From positions 62,001 through 126,000 of the forward strand of contig NZ_BMVV01000006.1 of NCBI RefSeq assembly GCF_014650895.1: a stretch of DNA of 64,000 nucleotides. Direction: 5' to 3'. Each line of letters starts with the position of its first letter. Position 1 is the stretch's first letter. Made by a program: the position numbers and the translations under genes. Shown here piece after piece: positions 24,450 to 33,619 of the stretch. The DNA comes from Streptomyces omiyaensis (GTDB lineage Bacteria > Actinomycetota > Actinomycetes > Streptomycetales > Streptomycetaceae). The notes under the pieces were generated by a model. The model saw nothing but the letters and a program-made list of their open reading frames with translations, was not told where the DNA came from and ran no database searches.

Positions 24450-26483
24450 CTAGAGCGCGAGCCCGTCGACGACGCCGCGGTAGAACTCCGCGTGCGGGGT
24501 CTCGACCGGCGCCGGGCCCGCGAAGTGCGTCGCCGTCCGGTCCGCGGTGAGCTTGCGCAGGTAGTCGAAGGCCTTGCCGTCCTCCTCGCCCCACGCCGTG
24601 AAGCGCCAGTGCAGCGGGCGGCCGGCGGCCTCGGCCAGCGCCTGGGTCGCGGCGGTACGGGACTCGGGGGCCCCGTCCGTCTGGAAGATCACCAGCGCCG
24701 GGCGGGACGCGTCGTCCTTCTCGTGGCGGGCGAGGACCTCCTCGACGGCCCGGTGGTAGTTCGTCCGCCCCAGGCGGCCCAGGCCCGCGTTGATCTCCTC
24801 GACGCGGGTCGGCGTGAGGCCGGCGGGGGTCAGGTCGACGACCCCGTCGATGTCGGTCGAGAAGAACACGGTCGTCACCGTCGCCTCCTCGTCCAGGTGC
24901 GCCGCGAGCGCGACGGCCTGCTCGGCGAGGCGCTGCACGGACCCGTCCTTGAAGTACCCGCGCATCGAACCGGACCGGTCGACGACCAGGAACACCCGGG
25001 CCCGGGCCCCCTCGATCCCCGCCTTGCGGAGCACGCCGCCGGCCGCCTTGTACGCCTCCGCCAGCTGCGGCGCGGCCGCCTTCACCCGCGCGAGCGGGAC
25101 GGCGGGCCCCTGCGCGGCGACGGGCTCGGCGTCCTCCGCCTGCGCGGCGACGGGTTCGGCCCCGGCGGCCGGCGCGGTGACCTCCGCGGCGGGTGCCTCC
25201 TCGGCGGGGGCCTCCTGCGGCTCCGCCGCCCCGGTCTCCGCGCCGGAGGCCTCCGGCGCGGCCTGCCCTGCCGGGGCGTCGGCGTCGACGCCGGCCTCCG
25301 GGGCGGCCTCGGCCTCGGCCTCGACCTCCGCGCCGGCGCTCGCGCCGGCGGCCGGAGCGGCCTCCGCCTCGGGCTCGGCCGCGTCGGCCTGCGGCTCCGC
25401 CTCGGTGGGAGCGGTCACGACCGCTTCCGGCGCGACCTCGGCCTCGGCGGTCGCCTGCGGCTCCGCCGCGTCCGCGTCGGCGGCGGTCGGCGTCGCCTCC
25501 GCCCCGTGCTCCGCCGCGTCCGCGTCCGCCTTCGGCTCGGCCGCAGCGGCGTCGGGCTCCGTGGCGGGCGACTCCGCGCCGGCGTCGGGCGTGACCACCG
25601 TGGTGGTGTCCGCGTCCGCCGTCGGCGGCTGCGCGTCGGCGTCCGCGTCTGCGGCGACGTCCGACTCCGACTCCGACTCCGCCTCCACCTTCGCGTCGGC
25701 GTCCGTGATCGCCTCCGGCTCGACGGCGTCCGCCTCCGGCGTGACCACCGCCGCAGCGGCGTCGGTCGCCGTCGCCGACGACTGCGCCTCCGCGTCGGTG
25801 TCCACTTCCGCAGCAGCGTCGGTCTGCGCCGCAGCCGGCTCCGCGACGTCGGCGGCAGCGGCCTCCGGCACCTCGGACACGACCGCGTCCGTCTTCGCGT
25901 CGGCGTCGGCCTTCGCGTCCGGCTCCGCTTCCGCGACCGCGTCGGCCACCGGCTCCGCGACCGCGTCGGCCACCGGCTCCGCGACCGCGTCGGCCACCGG
26001 CTCGGCGTCGGCCACGGGGACGGTGTCGGCCACCGGGGCGGCCACAGGCTCGGCGTCCGCCTTCGCGCCCGGCTCCGCTTCCCCGACCGCGTCGGCCACC
26101 GGCTCGGTGTCGGTCGCCGGAACGGTCGTCGGCTCCGGTGCGGGCTCCGGGGCGGTGCGGGCCTTGGGGATCTGGGGGTTGTCGAAGGCGGCGGCCACCA
26201 GGTCGTCGGCCGCCTTGCGGGCGGCCGCCTCGGCGGGCTCGGCGGTGGCCGGGTCCGCGGTCGGCGCCGCGGCCGGGGCGGTGGCCGGAGCCGGCTCCGG
26301 GGTCGCCTCGGGGGTCCGGGACGCGGAGTCCGCGGGCGCGGAGTCCTGGGCGGGGGCGTCCGCGGCCGGGAGGGACGGCTGGGGGGCGTCTCCGGGTTCG
26401 CGGGACTGGGACGGGACGGAGGGGGTCGCGGGATCTTCGCGGTCGCGGCCGAATACCTTGCGCAGCAAGCTCCGAATACCCAT
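24450..26483 (-). CDS. VWA-domain protein with long Ala/Glu/Asp/Pro-rich repeat region
   Basis: From ATG 26483 (MGIRSLLRKVFGRDRED, with AAAGGG upstream) the product has 677 residues. The basic N-terminus is followed by about 440 residues of acidic low-complexity sequence rich in A, E, D, P and V, including a perfect 8-residue tandem (E-P-V-A-D-A-V-A). The C-terminal 205 residues are a von Willebrand A domain with MIDAS motif D-R-S-G-S-M and a late F-Q-T-D-G-A-P. Similar VWA domains accompany Streptomyces tellurite-resistance-like Ter proteins, but no ter gene is here. No signal peptide; probably cytoplasmic metal-dependent protein binding. Confidence 0.85.
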   Translation of the reverse strand: MGIRSLLRKVFGRDREDPATPSVPSQSREPGDAPQPSLPAADAPAQDSAPADSASRTPEATPEPAPATAPAAAPTADPATAEPAEAAARKAADDLVAAAFDNPQIPKARTAPEPAPEPTTVPATDTEPVADAVGEAEPGAKADAEPVAAPVADTVPVADAEPVADAVAEPVADAVAEPVADAVAEAEPDAKADADAKTDAVVSEVPEAAAADVAEPAAAQTDAAAEVDTDAEAQSSATATDAAAAVVTPEADAVEPEAITDADAKVEAESESESDVAADADADAQPPTADADTTTVVTPDAGAESPATEPDAAAAEPKADADAAEHGAEATPTAADADAAEPQATAEAEVAPEAVVTAPTEAEPQADAAEPEAEAAPAAGASAGAEVEAEAEAAPEAGVDADAPAGQAAPEASGAETGAAEPQEAPAEEAPAAEVTAPAAGAEPVAAQAEDAEPVAAQGPAVPLARVKAAAPQLAEAYKAAGGVLRKAGIEGARARVFLVVDRSGSMRGYFKDGSVQRLAEQAVALAAHLDEEATVTTVFFSTDIDGVVDLTPAGLTPTRVEEINAGLGRLGRTNYHRAVEEVLARHEKDDASRPALVIFQTDGAPESRTAATQALAEAAGRPLHWRFTAWGEEDGKAFDYLRKLTADRTATHFAGPAPVETPHAEFYRGVVDGLAL
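25930..26001. repeat. three perfect 24-bp tandem repeats inside the VWA gene
   Basis: Unit TCCGCGACCGCGTCGGCCAC plus CGGC is repeated at 25930, 25954 and 25978 without a mismatch. It encodes the E-P-V-A-D-A-V-A octapeptide. Copy number is likely to vary between strains. Confidence 0.85.
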
Positions 26484-26606
26484 GGGCGAACCCTTTCGCA
26501 TGAGTTGGATGCGGTATGCGTCCTTCACCCCTGGCCAGGGCGGACACGTAAGGTTAGCGGCCGCGTCCTCCGGTTCCGGGGACCCCGTCGGTCACGGTTG
26601 CCGCTC

Positions 26607-26628
26607 ATTCATCCGGCGTTCACTCCGC
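26607..26628 (+). promoter_or_regulatory. PHO box upstream of phoX
   Basis: Two abutting 11-bp units, ATTCATCCGGC (26607-26617) and GTTCACTCCGC (26618-26628), each match the recalled Streptomyces PhoP direct-repeat consensus GTTCACCCGGC at 9 of 11 bases. They lie about 95-115 bp before the phoX start, a normal place for PhoP activation under phosphate limitation. Confidence 0.65.
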
Positions 26629-26721
26629 CGCCTCCCCCGTGCAGACGTGCACACATACCGTCACGGCCGAACGGAATTCCCGACACCATGTCGGCGCAGT
26701 GCTGCGCCGGAGGAGGACCAC

Positions 26722-28782
26722 GTGCGCAAGCTCCTGCCGATGATCGGCTCCCACTCCCACGGGGGCGGCCGGTCCGCGCTCACCTGCCGCTTCCGGTGCG
26801 GTGACGCCTGCTTCCAGGAGGTGCCGAACACCAGCGGGAACGAGTACGTCGGCGACGTCATAGCCGGCGTGCTCTCCCGCCGCTCCGCGCTCCGCGCCGC
26901 CGCCGTCGTGACCGTCGCCTCCGCCGCCGGCGGCTCGCTGGTGCTCGGCGGCGCCCAGGAGGCGCAGGCGCACCCCGGCCACCGGCCGGAGCCCAAGGCG
27001 GACGGCGCCCGCGGCCTCCGCTTCGCGCCGGTCGCGCCCAACACGGCCGACCAGGTCACCGTCCCCTCCGGTTACGGGCAGAACGTCGTCATCCGGTGGG
27101 GCGAGCCGATCCTCCGCGGCGCCCCCGCCTTCGACTCCGAGAAGCAGACGGCCGCCGCGCAGGCCGGTCAGTTCGGGTACAACAACGACTTCCTGTCGCT
27201 GCTGCCGCTGCGCGGGGAGCACGGGCGCCAGGTGCTCGTCGCCAACCACGAGTACACCGACGAAGTGCTGATGTTCCGCGGGTACGACGCCGCGAACCCG
27301 ACCCGCGAGCAGGTCGAGATCGCCTGGGCCGCGCACGGCCTCTCCGTCGTCGTGGTGCAGGAGGAGCGGCGCACCGGCAAGCTCACCCCGGTCACCCGCC
27401 ACCACCTGAACCGGCGCCTCCACACCACCAGCGAGTTCGAGCTGACGGGGCCCGCCGCGGGCGGCGCGCTCGTGCGGACCTCCGCGGACCCGAAGGGCCG
27501 CACCGTCCTCGGCACGCTCAACAACTGCGCCGGCGGCACCACCCCGTGGGGCACCACCCTCCACGGCGAGGAGAACTTCAACCAGTACTTCGCCAACGGC
27601 TCGTCCGTCACGGACAAGCGGTACGGCGTCGGCACCGGCGCCTCCGAGCGCAAGTGGGAGCGGTTCGACAAGCGCTTCGACCTCGCGCAGGAGCCGAACG
27701 AGGTCCACCGCTTCGGCTGGGTGGTCGAGCTCGACCCGTACGACCCCGAGTCGACGCCCCGCAAGCGCACCGCGCTCGGCCGCTTCAAGCACGAGGCCGC
27801 GCAGCCGCGCCTGACGGCCGACGGGCGTCCGGTCGTCTACATGGGCGACGACGAGCGCTTCGACTACTTCTACAAGTTCGTCTCCTCGAAGCGGATGATG
27901 AAGGGCGAGTCCCGCCGGGCCCGCGCGCACAACCTCACCCTGCTCGACGAGGGCACGCTGTACGTCGCCAAGCTGACCGGCGACTCCCCGGCCGCCGAGG
28001 TCGACGGCACCGGCAAGCTCCCGAACGACGGCGAGTTCGACGGCTCCGGCACCTGGATCCCGCTCGCCACGGCGGGTCCGGGCGGCGCCGTCTCGCACGT
28101 GCCCGGCATGACCGCCGAGGAGGTCTTCGTCTTCACCCGCCTCGCCGGCGACAAGGCCGGCGCGACGAAGATGGACCGCCCCGAGGACGTCGAGCCGTCG
28201 CCGCGCTCCGGCCGCGTCTACGTCGCCCTGACGAACAACACCAACCGCGGCAAGGGCACCAACCCGGGCGTCGACGAGGCCAACCCGCGCAACCTCAACA
28301 AGCACGGGCAGGTCCTGGAGCTCGCCGAGCACTGGGACGACCCGGCCGCCGACGGCTTCGCCTGGCGCCTCTTCCTCGTCGCGGGCGACCCGGAGGACCC
28401 GGCCACCTACTTCGCCGGCTACCCGAAGGAGAAGGTCTCCCCGATCTCCTGCCCCGACAACGTGGCCTTCGACCCGCACGGCAACCTGTGGATCTCCACC
28501 GACGGCAACGCCCTGGGCACCCACGACGGCCTCTTCGGCGTCGCCACCCACGGCGAGCGCCGCGGCGAGCTGAAGCAGTTCCTCACCGTCCCGCGGGGCG
28601 CCGAGACCTGCGGCCCGGTCATCCAGGACCGCCGCGTCCTCGTCGCCGTGCAGCACCCGGGCGAGATCGACGGCGCCTCCGTGGAGAAGCCGGCCTCCGC
28701 CTGGCCCGACGGACCCGGGAAGATCGTCCGCCCGTCCGTCGTCGCCGTGTGGCGCAACGACGGGCGCGACATCGGCGTCTGA
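26722..28782 (+). CDS. phoX: PhoX-family alkaline phosphatase (DUF839), Tat-exported
   Basis: Starts at GTG 26722, with GGAGGAGG just upstream; 686 residues. An N-terminal extension carries T-C-R-F-R-C-G-D-A-C (C22, C26, C30) before a twin-arginine signal S-R-R-S-A-L-R-A-A-A with R53-R54 and a hydrophobic core. The rest is the PhoX beta-propeller: Y-N-N-D-F-L-S-L-L-P, N-N-C-A-G-G-T-T-P-W-G-T, Y-M-G-D-D-E-R-F-D-Y-F-Y-K-F, F-T-R-L-A-G-D and C-P-D-N-V-A-F-D-P-H-G-N-L-W-I. PhoX enzymes release phosphate from organic esters outside the cell and use calcium and iron. A PHO box upstream supports phosphate control. Confidence 0.93.
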   Translation: MRKLLPMIGSHSHGGGRSALTCRFRCGDACFQEVPNTSGNEYVGDVIAGVLSRRSALRAAAVVTVASAAGGSLVLGGAQEAQAHPGHRPEPKADGARGLRFAPVAPNTADQVTVPSGYGQNVVIRWGEPILRGAPAFDSEKQTAAAQAGQFGYNNDFLSLLPLRGEHGRQVLVANHEYTDEVLMFRGYDAANPTREQVEIAWAAHGLSVVVVQEERRTGKLTPVTRHHLNRRLHTTSEFELTGPAAGGALVRTSADPKGRTVLGTLNNCAGGTTPWGTTLHGEENFNQYFANGSSVTDKRYGVGTGASERKWERFDKRFDLAQEPNEVHRFGWVVELDPYDPESTPRKRTALGRFKHEAAQPRLTADGRPVVYMGDDERFDYFYKFVSSKRMMKGESRRARAHNLTLLDEGTLYVAKLTGDSPAAEVDGTGKLPNDGEFDGSGTWIPLATAGPGGAVSHVPGMTAEEVFVFTRLAGDKAGATKMDRPEDVEPSPRSGRVYVALTNNTNRGKGTNPGVDEANPRNLNKHGQVLELAEHWDDPAADGFAWRLFLVAGDPEDPATYFAGYPKEKVSPISCPDNVAFDPHGNLWISTDGNALGTHDGLFGVATHGERRGELKQFLTVPRGAETCGPVIQDRRVLVAVQHPGEIDGASVEKPASAWPDGPGKIVRPSVVAVWRNDGRDIGV

Positions 28783-28791
28783 TCAGGCCCC

Positions 28792-28850
28792 TCCCCCGGG
28801 CCCGGGAGGGCCCGGGAGGGCGGAGGCCCGGGGCCCGGGGGCGGTCAGCC
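28792..28850. terminator. GC-rich imperfect hairpin between convergent genes
   Basis: CCCCCGGGCCC (from 28792) pairs with the GGGCCCGGGGG ending near 28851, with one bulge; CCCGGGAGGG repeats lie in the loop. It sits between phoX and the leftward gene and overlaps the latter's last codons. Confidence 0.45.
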
Positions 28851-29834
28851 GACCCCCAGGCCCTCCCGGAAGCGGACGAACTGGTCCTCCGGATCGCCCG
28901 TGTAGGCCCAGGGGACCCACGCCGCCCGCTTGCCGAGCAGGCCCATCAGGTCCCGGGCCCACTCCACCTGGCCCGCGTAGCAGGCGGCGTGCGCGAGGAA
29001 GTTGAGGTCTCCGACCTCCTCCGGGGCGACCGGGAGCGCGGGGTCCCGGCCGCCGATCCAGCGGTCGTAGGTGCGCCGCAGCTCGGTCACCGCCAGCTCG
29101 TGCTTCCAGTGCTGGTCGAAGCCGCGCACCGGGCCGCGGCCCAGTGCCCCGTCGGCGATGTAGCGGTACTCCTCGACCCGCGCCACCTGCACCAGGACCG
29201 GCAGCGGCGAACCGGGCGGCGCCACCCCCGCCGCGTCGCGCGCGAAGTCGTACATGGAGCCGTGGGTGCCGTGCCAGCGCGCCGAGAGGTAGCGCAGCAC
29301 CTGCACGTGCCCCTCCGTGTTGTACGGATCGCGGCGCCTCAACTCGTCGAACCAGTAGCGCAGTTCGCGGCGCGGTACGCCTCCCTCGTACAGTCTCGCC
29401 ACCGACAGCAGCGAGACCCACGGCATCGGGTCGGCGGGCGCCGCCTCCGCCGCGCCCCGGCAGGCCTCGACGGCGGCGTCGATCCGGGTCCGGTCGACCG
29501 CGGCGCCCCGGCCGGCGGCGATGGCCGCGTCGAAGACCCGCACCACCTCGGTCGCGGCCCGCAGCACCGCCGCGTCCGCGCTGCGCGGCTCGGCGGCCCG
29601 CCAGGTCTCGACGGTGGAGCTGCCCGCGGCGGCGTGCGAGAGGAGCCGGATCCGGTGGGTGCGGCGGGCCCAGTCGTCGCCGGTGGCGGCGAGCAGGTCC
29701 CGGACGCCCTGCCAGCGGCCGATCACGATGTCGTGGCGGGCCTCCGTCAGCGCGCGGTCACCGAAGTCCGGGTCGAAGTCTGGCGTGAACCGCTCCCCGC
29801 GGGACCGCCTGAGGGCGCGTCGGCGTACGCCCAT
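28845..29834 (-). CDS. conserved hypothetical protein, TPR-like
   Basis: Protein of 329 residues from ATG 29834, with AAGGAGG four bases upstream. The N-terminus is basic (MGVRRRALRRSRG); the rest is repeated helical pairs such as M-P-W-V-S-L-L-S-V-A-R-L-Y and D-L-N-F-L-A-H-A-A-C-Y-A-G-Q, resembling TPR/alpha-solenoid proteins. No membrane segment or enzyme motif. I recognise it as an actinobacterial hypothetical type but cannot assign a function. It starts 38 bp after the permease gene ends, so they probably share a transcript. Confidence 0.75.
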   Translation of the reverse strand: MGVRRRALRRSRGERFTPDFDPDFGDRALTEARHDIVIGRWQGVRDLLAATGDDWARRTHRIRLLSHAAAGSSTVETWRAAEPRSADAAVLRAATEVVRVFDAAIAAGRGAAVDRTRIDAAVEACRGAAEAAPADPMPWVSLLSVARLYEGGVPRRELRYWFDELRRRDPYNTEGHVQVLRYLSARWHGTHGSMYDFARDAAGVAPPGSPLPVLVQVARVEEYRYIADGALGRGPVRGFDQHWKHELAVTELRRTYDRWIGGRDPALPVAPEEVGDLNFLAHAACYAGQVEWARDLMGLLGKRAAWVPWAYTGDPEDQFVRFREGLGVG

Positions 29835-29872
29835 GGGGACCTCCTTCGGTCGGTGCGTCGGATGGTGGGGGG

Positions 29873-31345
29873 TCAGAAGTCCGTGGCGTAGCTCTTGTCC
29901 CGCAGGCGCGCGCCCGGGGAGACGGGGGCCGACTCGTCGGCGGCGGCCAGCGCGCGGGAGGCGTCCAGGCGGGCGGGGCGGTAGTAGTCGCTGCCCCGGC
30001 GCCAGTACACCGCCATCGGGACGAGCCCGGCGGCGAGTCCGCCGAGGCCGATGGTGAGGGCGGTGGTGGACAGCTCGCCCAGCGACTCGACGAAGGCCCA
30101 CAGCATGAAGCCCGAGCCGAGCAGCGGCCACACCCCGCCCAGCAGCAGGTTCTTCGCCGACCGCAGCAGCAGGGACTTGTAGGCGACGACGGCGGCGATG
30201 CCGGCCAGGCCGTAGTAGAAGGCGATCTGGAGGCCGATCGCGGAGACCGCGTCCCGCAGGATCCGCTGGACGGAGCCGGCGGCGGCCGCGCCGGCGAAGA
30301 GGACCAGCGCGGCGGCGCCGACCGCGACGACCGCGACCCACGGGGTGTTCCAGCGGTGGTGGACCCGGCCGAGCGCGGCCGGCAGGGTGCGGTCGCGGCC
30401 CATCGCGAAGAGCGAGCGGGTGACCTGGAGCAGCGTCGTCTCCAGGGTCGCGACCGTCGACAGGACGACGGCGACGACGAGGAGCTTCCCGCCGACGCCC
30501 GGCCAGACCTCCTCGCCGAGGACGGCGAGCACGTTCGGCCCGGCGGCCAGGATCCGGTCGGCGGGCAGCAGCACGTTCACGGCGACCGTGTACGCCTCGA
30601 AGAGGAGGAAGACGAAGCCGACGCCCACGAGGGCGGCGAGCCCGGCGGTCCGCCGGCTGTCGCGGGTCTCCTCGCTGAGGTTGCTGGTGACGTCCCAGCC
30701 CCAGTAGTAGAAGGCGGCGATCAGCGCGCCCGCGGCGAAGCCCTCCGGCCCGTCGAAGTGCCCGAGGCCGAACCAGGACCAGTCGAAGGCGACGGCGTGC
30801 CCGCGGTGGGCCACCGCCGCCAGCACGAAGGCCATCAGGATCGCCATCTCGACCCCCGACATCAGGAGTTGGGCCCGCACGGTGAGCCGGGCGCCGCCGA
30901 GCACCACGCCGAGCATCAGCAGGAACCAGCAGGCGCCGACGGCGGCGGCCAGCGGGGTCGAGGCGGCGAGGTCCCGGTCGAAGAGGGCGAGGGTGAGCGC
31001 CCCCGCGGGCAGCGAGCCCGCGACCATGAAGACGGTGGCGGCGAAGACCAGCGCCCAGCCCGAGAGGAAGCCGAGGAAGGGGTGGAGCGTGCGGCCCACC
31101 CAGGAGTAGCCGGCGCCCGCGTTGACGTCGATGCGGCCGAGGCGCGCGTAGGCGAGGACGATGCCGAGCATGGGTATCGCGCAGTAGAGCAGCGCGGCCG
31201 GCCCGGCGAGCCCGACGGCCCCGGAGAGCACCGCGGTCGTGGCGGCGAGCGAGTAGGCGGGGGCGCTGCCCGCGACGGCCATGACGATCGTGTCGAAGGT
31301 GCCGAGGACGTTGGGCTGGAGCCCTCTGCCGGTGGTCGTGCGCAT
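29873..31345 (-). CDS. APC-family amino acid permease
   Basis: From ATG 31345 (MRTTTGRGLQPNVLGTF) the product has 490 residues, with GAGGAC upstream. About twelve hydrophobic segments follow the APC pattern. Helix 1 carries the unwound substrate motif I-V-M-A-V-A-G-S-A-P-A-Y-S, and later Y-W-G-W-D-V-T-S-N-L-S-E-E-T-R-D-S and L-E-T-T-L-L-Q-V-T-R-S-L-F-A-M-G-R-D motifs are typical of amino acid/polyamine antiporters. Substrate unknown. The downstream hypothetical gene may be a partner. Confidence 0.92.
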   Translation of the reverse strand: MRTTTGRGLQPNVLGTFDTIVMAVAGSAPAYSLAATTAVLSGAVGLAGPAALLYCAIPMLGIVLAYARLGRIDVNAGAGYSWVGRTLHPFLGFLSGWALVFAATVFMVAGSLPAGALTLALFDRDLAASTPLAAAVGACWFLLMLGVVLGGARLTVRAQLLMSGVEMAILMAFVLAAVAHRGHAVAFDWSWFGLGHFDGPEGFAAGALIAAFYYWGWDVTSNLSEETRDSRRTAGLAALVGVGFVFLLFEAYTVAVNVLLPADRILAAGPNVLAVLGEEVWPGVGGKLLVVAVVLSTVATLETTLLQVTRSLFAMGRDRTLPAALGRVHHRWNTPWVAVVAVGAAALVLFAGAAAAGSVQRILRDAVSAIGLQIAFYYGLAGIAAVVAYKSLLLRSAKNLLLGGVWPLLGSGFMLWAFVESLGELSTTALTIGLGGLAAGLVPMAVYWRRGSDYYRPARLDASRALAAADESAPVSPGARLRDKSYATDF

Positions 31346-31620
31346 GTCGGTGTCCTCGGAGTCCTGGGGAGGGATGTGGGGGTCCGGACGACGGAGGGGT
31401 ACGGGCGGGTAGGGAGGTGCGGAGGGCGGGGCGGCCCGGTCGGCGGGCCGGTCGGCCGGCCGGGCGCGGGCGCGGACGGGGGGCGGGCGCTGATCACGCC
31501 GGGGCGGTCGAGCGCATCGTAGTCGCCCCGGTGGGATCCGGTAACGGTGGCAGGAGGGTTCGGTTCCGTGACCGCCGGTAAGTCCTCCCACGCGCCCCCG
31601 CGCACCGTTCCGGAGGGGGT
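31346..31620. other. 275-bp intergenic region with a possible terminator
   Basis: No gene seen. CCGGGGCG (about 31500) and CGCCCCGG (about 31525) are 8-bp inverted arms that could end the FUSC transcript. The part nearest 31345 should hold the permease promoter, but I cannot point to clear -35/-10 elements. Confidence 0.4.
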
Positions 31621-33591
31621 TTATCCCAGCTCGGGACCGGCGATGGCGCGGGCCGCGCGGACCTCCTGGCGGAGCGGCGCGAGGACGCCGTCCTCGTCTC
31701 CGGGCAGCTCCGTGCGGACCGGGACGAGGGTCTCCGAGGCGCGCAGCCCCTCGGCCAGCTCCCGCAGCTCGCGGGCGACCGCCGCGACCTCCGCCGGGTC
31801 CGGCGGCGGGGCGCCGTGCGCGACCCGGATCCGGGCGGCCGTGGTGGCGTCCACGATCCTCTCGACGGCGATCGCCAGCGGCCACCAGGCGGCGGCGCGG
31901 GTGCCGGTCGGCGGCGGCTCGGTGAGGGCCCGCTGGAACTCGGAGCGGACCGCCGACAGGTCCCGGTACAGCTTGCGGCGGGCCCGCAGCCGGCCCGCGT
32001 CGGCGCCGGGGCCCGCGGCGGCACCGGAGCCGAAGGCGCGGTCCACGTAGGCGGCGGTGTCGGCGACCGCGTCGGCGAGCCGGTCGCCGATCCGGCTGTG
32101 CCACGACTCCGGCCACAGCAGGTAGCCGGCGACGAGCGCGATGGCGCAGCCGATGAGGGAGTCGTACAGCCGGGGCAGGACGAGGTCGAAGCCCTGCTGG
32201 TTGAGGGCGTCGGAGAGGAGCAGGATGACCGGGGTGATGGCCGCCGTCTGGAAGGCGTACCCCTTCGCCGACCAGGCGGGGATGAGCCCGGCGAGCACCG
32301 CCATCACCGGCACGTCCCACCAGCCGCGGGGCACCTCGGCCAGCACCAGCGCGGCCGCGACCAGGCCCAGGCAGGTGCCGACGGCGCGCAGCACGGCCCG
32401 GGAGAAGACCGAGCCGAAGTCCGGCTTCATCACGAAGGTGACGGTGAGCGCCACCCAGTACGAGCGGGGCACCGCGACCAGCGACACCAGCGCCTGGGCG
32501 AGGCCGATGCAGAGCGCGAGCCGGAGCCCGTACCGCCAGGACGGCTCGGAGAGCAGCATGGTGCGGGCGGCGCGGCGGGCGCGGACGGTGAGCGCGGCGG
32601 GGCGGCCGAGCCGGTCGTCGACGTCGTAGGGGTCGGGCTCGGCCTCGTGGACGACGGTGACGGCGTGCCGGAGGGCCTGCTCGACGGCCTTCTCCGCGGG
32701 CCGCGTCGACGGCGGGAGCTCCGGTTCCCGGTGGTCGGTCCGGCCCGTCTCCACCGCGTCGGCCAGGTCGCGGACGGTCGCGGCGACGGCGGGCGGCAGC
32801 GGGCCGTGCAGCCGGGCCCGCAGGTCGGCGGCGGGCGCGGCGTCGAGCAGCGGGATCAGCACGTTGAGCTGGGCGAGCAGCCGGGCCAGCGAGGAGGTGC
32901 GGCCGTGCTGGCGGGTGCGGCGGGCCAGGATCAGGTCGTACGACTGGTTGAGCGAGGCGGTGACCGCGTGCCGCTTCTCCTGGTACGCCTCCGAGCCCGC
33001 CGCCTCGTACAGTTCGGCGACCGTCCGGTAGGTCGCCGCCACCGCGGCCCGCTCCGGCGCGGCCCGCCGCAGGGGCCAGCCGAGCAGCGTCAGCACCAGC
33101 ACGACGAGGCCGCCGGCGGTCAGCAGCAGCGGCGCCTTCCACCACGGGTCGGGCATCGGCAGGCCCGCGCCGACCACGGCGTTCAGGAGCAGCAGCAGGC
33201 CGGAGGCGGAGGCGACCGCGCCGATCGAGGAGATCATCCCGGAGACGAGCGCGACGAGGGTGAGCGTCGCGACCGCGATCCAGCCGTGCCCGAAGACGAG
33301 CGTGCCGAGGGTGACGCCCAGCGCGCCGAAGAGCTGCGGGACGGCGATGTTGAAGACGCGCATCCGGTAGGCGTCGGCGGTGTCCCCGATGACACCGGAG
33401 AGCGCGCCCATCGAGACGAGCGCGCCGTATTCGGGCCGGCCCGCGGCCAGTCCGACGGCGAGCGGCGCCGACAGGGCGAGGGAGGCGCGGGCGACGGCCG
33501 CCCAGGGGACGGGGACGGGGGCGGGGCGCAGCCCCGCGGTCAGCCACGCGGGCGGCGCGAGCAGCCCCTTCTCCCGCTCTTCTCTGCCCAT
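31621..33591 (-). CDS. FUSC-family membrane protein (aromatic acid exporter-like)
   Basis: Protein of 656 residues ending in a TAA stop, unusual in this region. Two blocks of about five or six transmembrane helices (about 30-165 and 375-500) flank a soluble helical region, and a long soluble C-terminus follows. The second block holds the fusaric-acid-resistance signature S-Y-W-V-A-L-T-V-T-F-V-M-K-P-D-F and G-T-C-L-G-L-V-A. Family members export aromatic acids or phenolics with or without partner proteins. No MFP gene is adjacent. Substrate cannot be predicted. Confidence 0.88.
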   Translation of the reverse strand: MGREEREKGLLAPPAWLTAGLRPAPVPVPWAAVARASLALSAPLAVGLAAGRPEYGALVSMGALSGVIGDTADAYRMRVFNIAVPQLFGALGVTLGTLVFGHGWIAVATLTLVALVSGMISSIGAVASASGLLLLLNAVVGAGLPMPDPWWKAPLLLTAGGLVVLVLTLLGWPLRRAAPERAAVAATYRTVAELYEAAGSEAYQEKRHAVTASLNQSYDLILARRTRQHGRTSSLARLLAQLNVLIPLLDAAPAADLRARLHGPLPPAVAATVRDLADAVETGRTDHREPELPPSTRPAEKAVEQALRHAVTVVHEAEPDPYDVDDRLGRPAALTVRARRAARTMLLSEPSWRYGLRLALCIGLAQALVSLVAVPRSYWVALTVTFVMKPDFGSVFSRAVLRAVGTCLGLVAAALVLAEVPRGWWDVPVMAVLAGLIPAWSAKGYAFQTAAITPVILLLSDALNQQGFDLVLPRLYDSLIGCAIALVAGYLLWPESWHSRIGDRLADAVADTAAYVDRAFGSGAAAGPGADAGRLRARRKLYRDLSAVRSEFQRALTEPPPTGTRAAAWWPLAIAVERIVDATTAARIRVAHGAPPPDPAEVAAVARELRELAEGLRASETLVPVRTELPGDEDGVLAPLRQEVRAARAIAGPELG

Positions 33592-33619
33592 GGGCCCAAC
33601 CTACGCGGGGCCCCCGGGT

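Noticed and set aside
24790..28782. A 1330-codon open frame on the plus strand spanning the VWA gene and phoX
   Set aside because: Its first half is antisense to the VWA gene and is Ser/Ala-rich low complexity; only the part from GTG 26722 encodes PhoX with a ribosome site.
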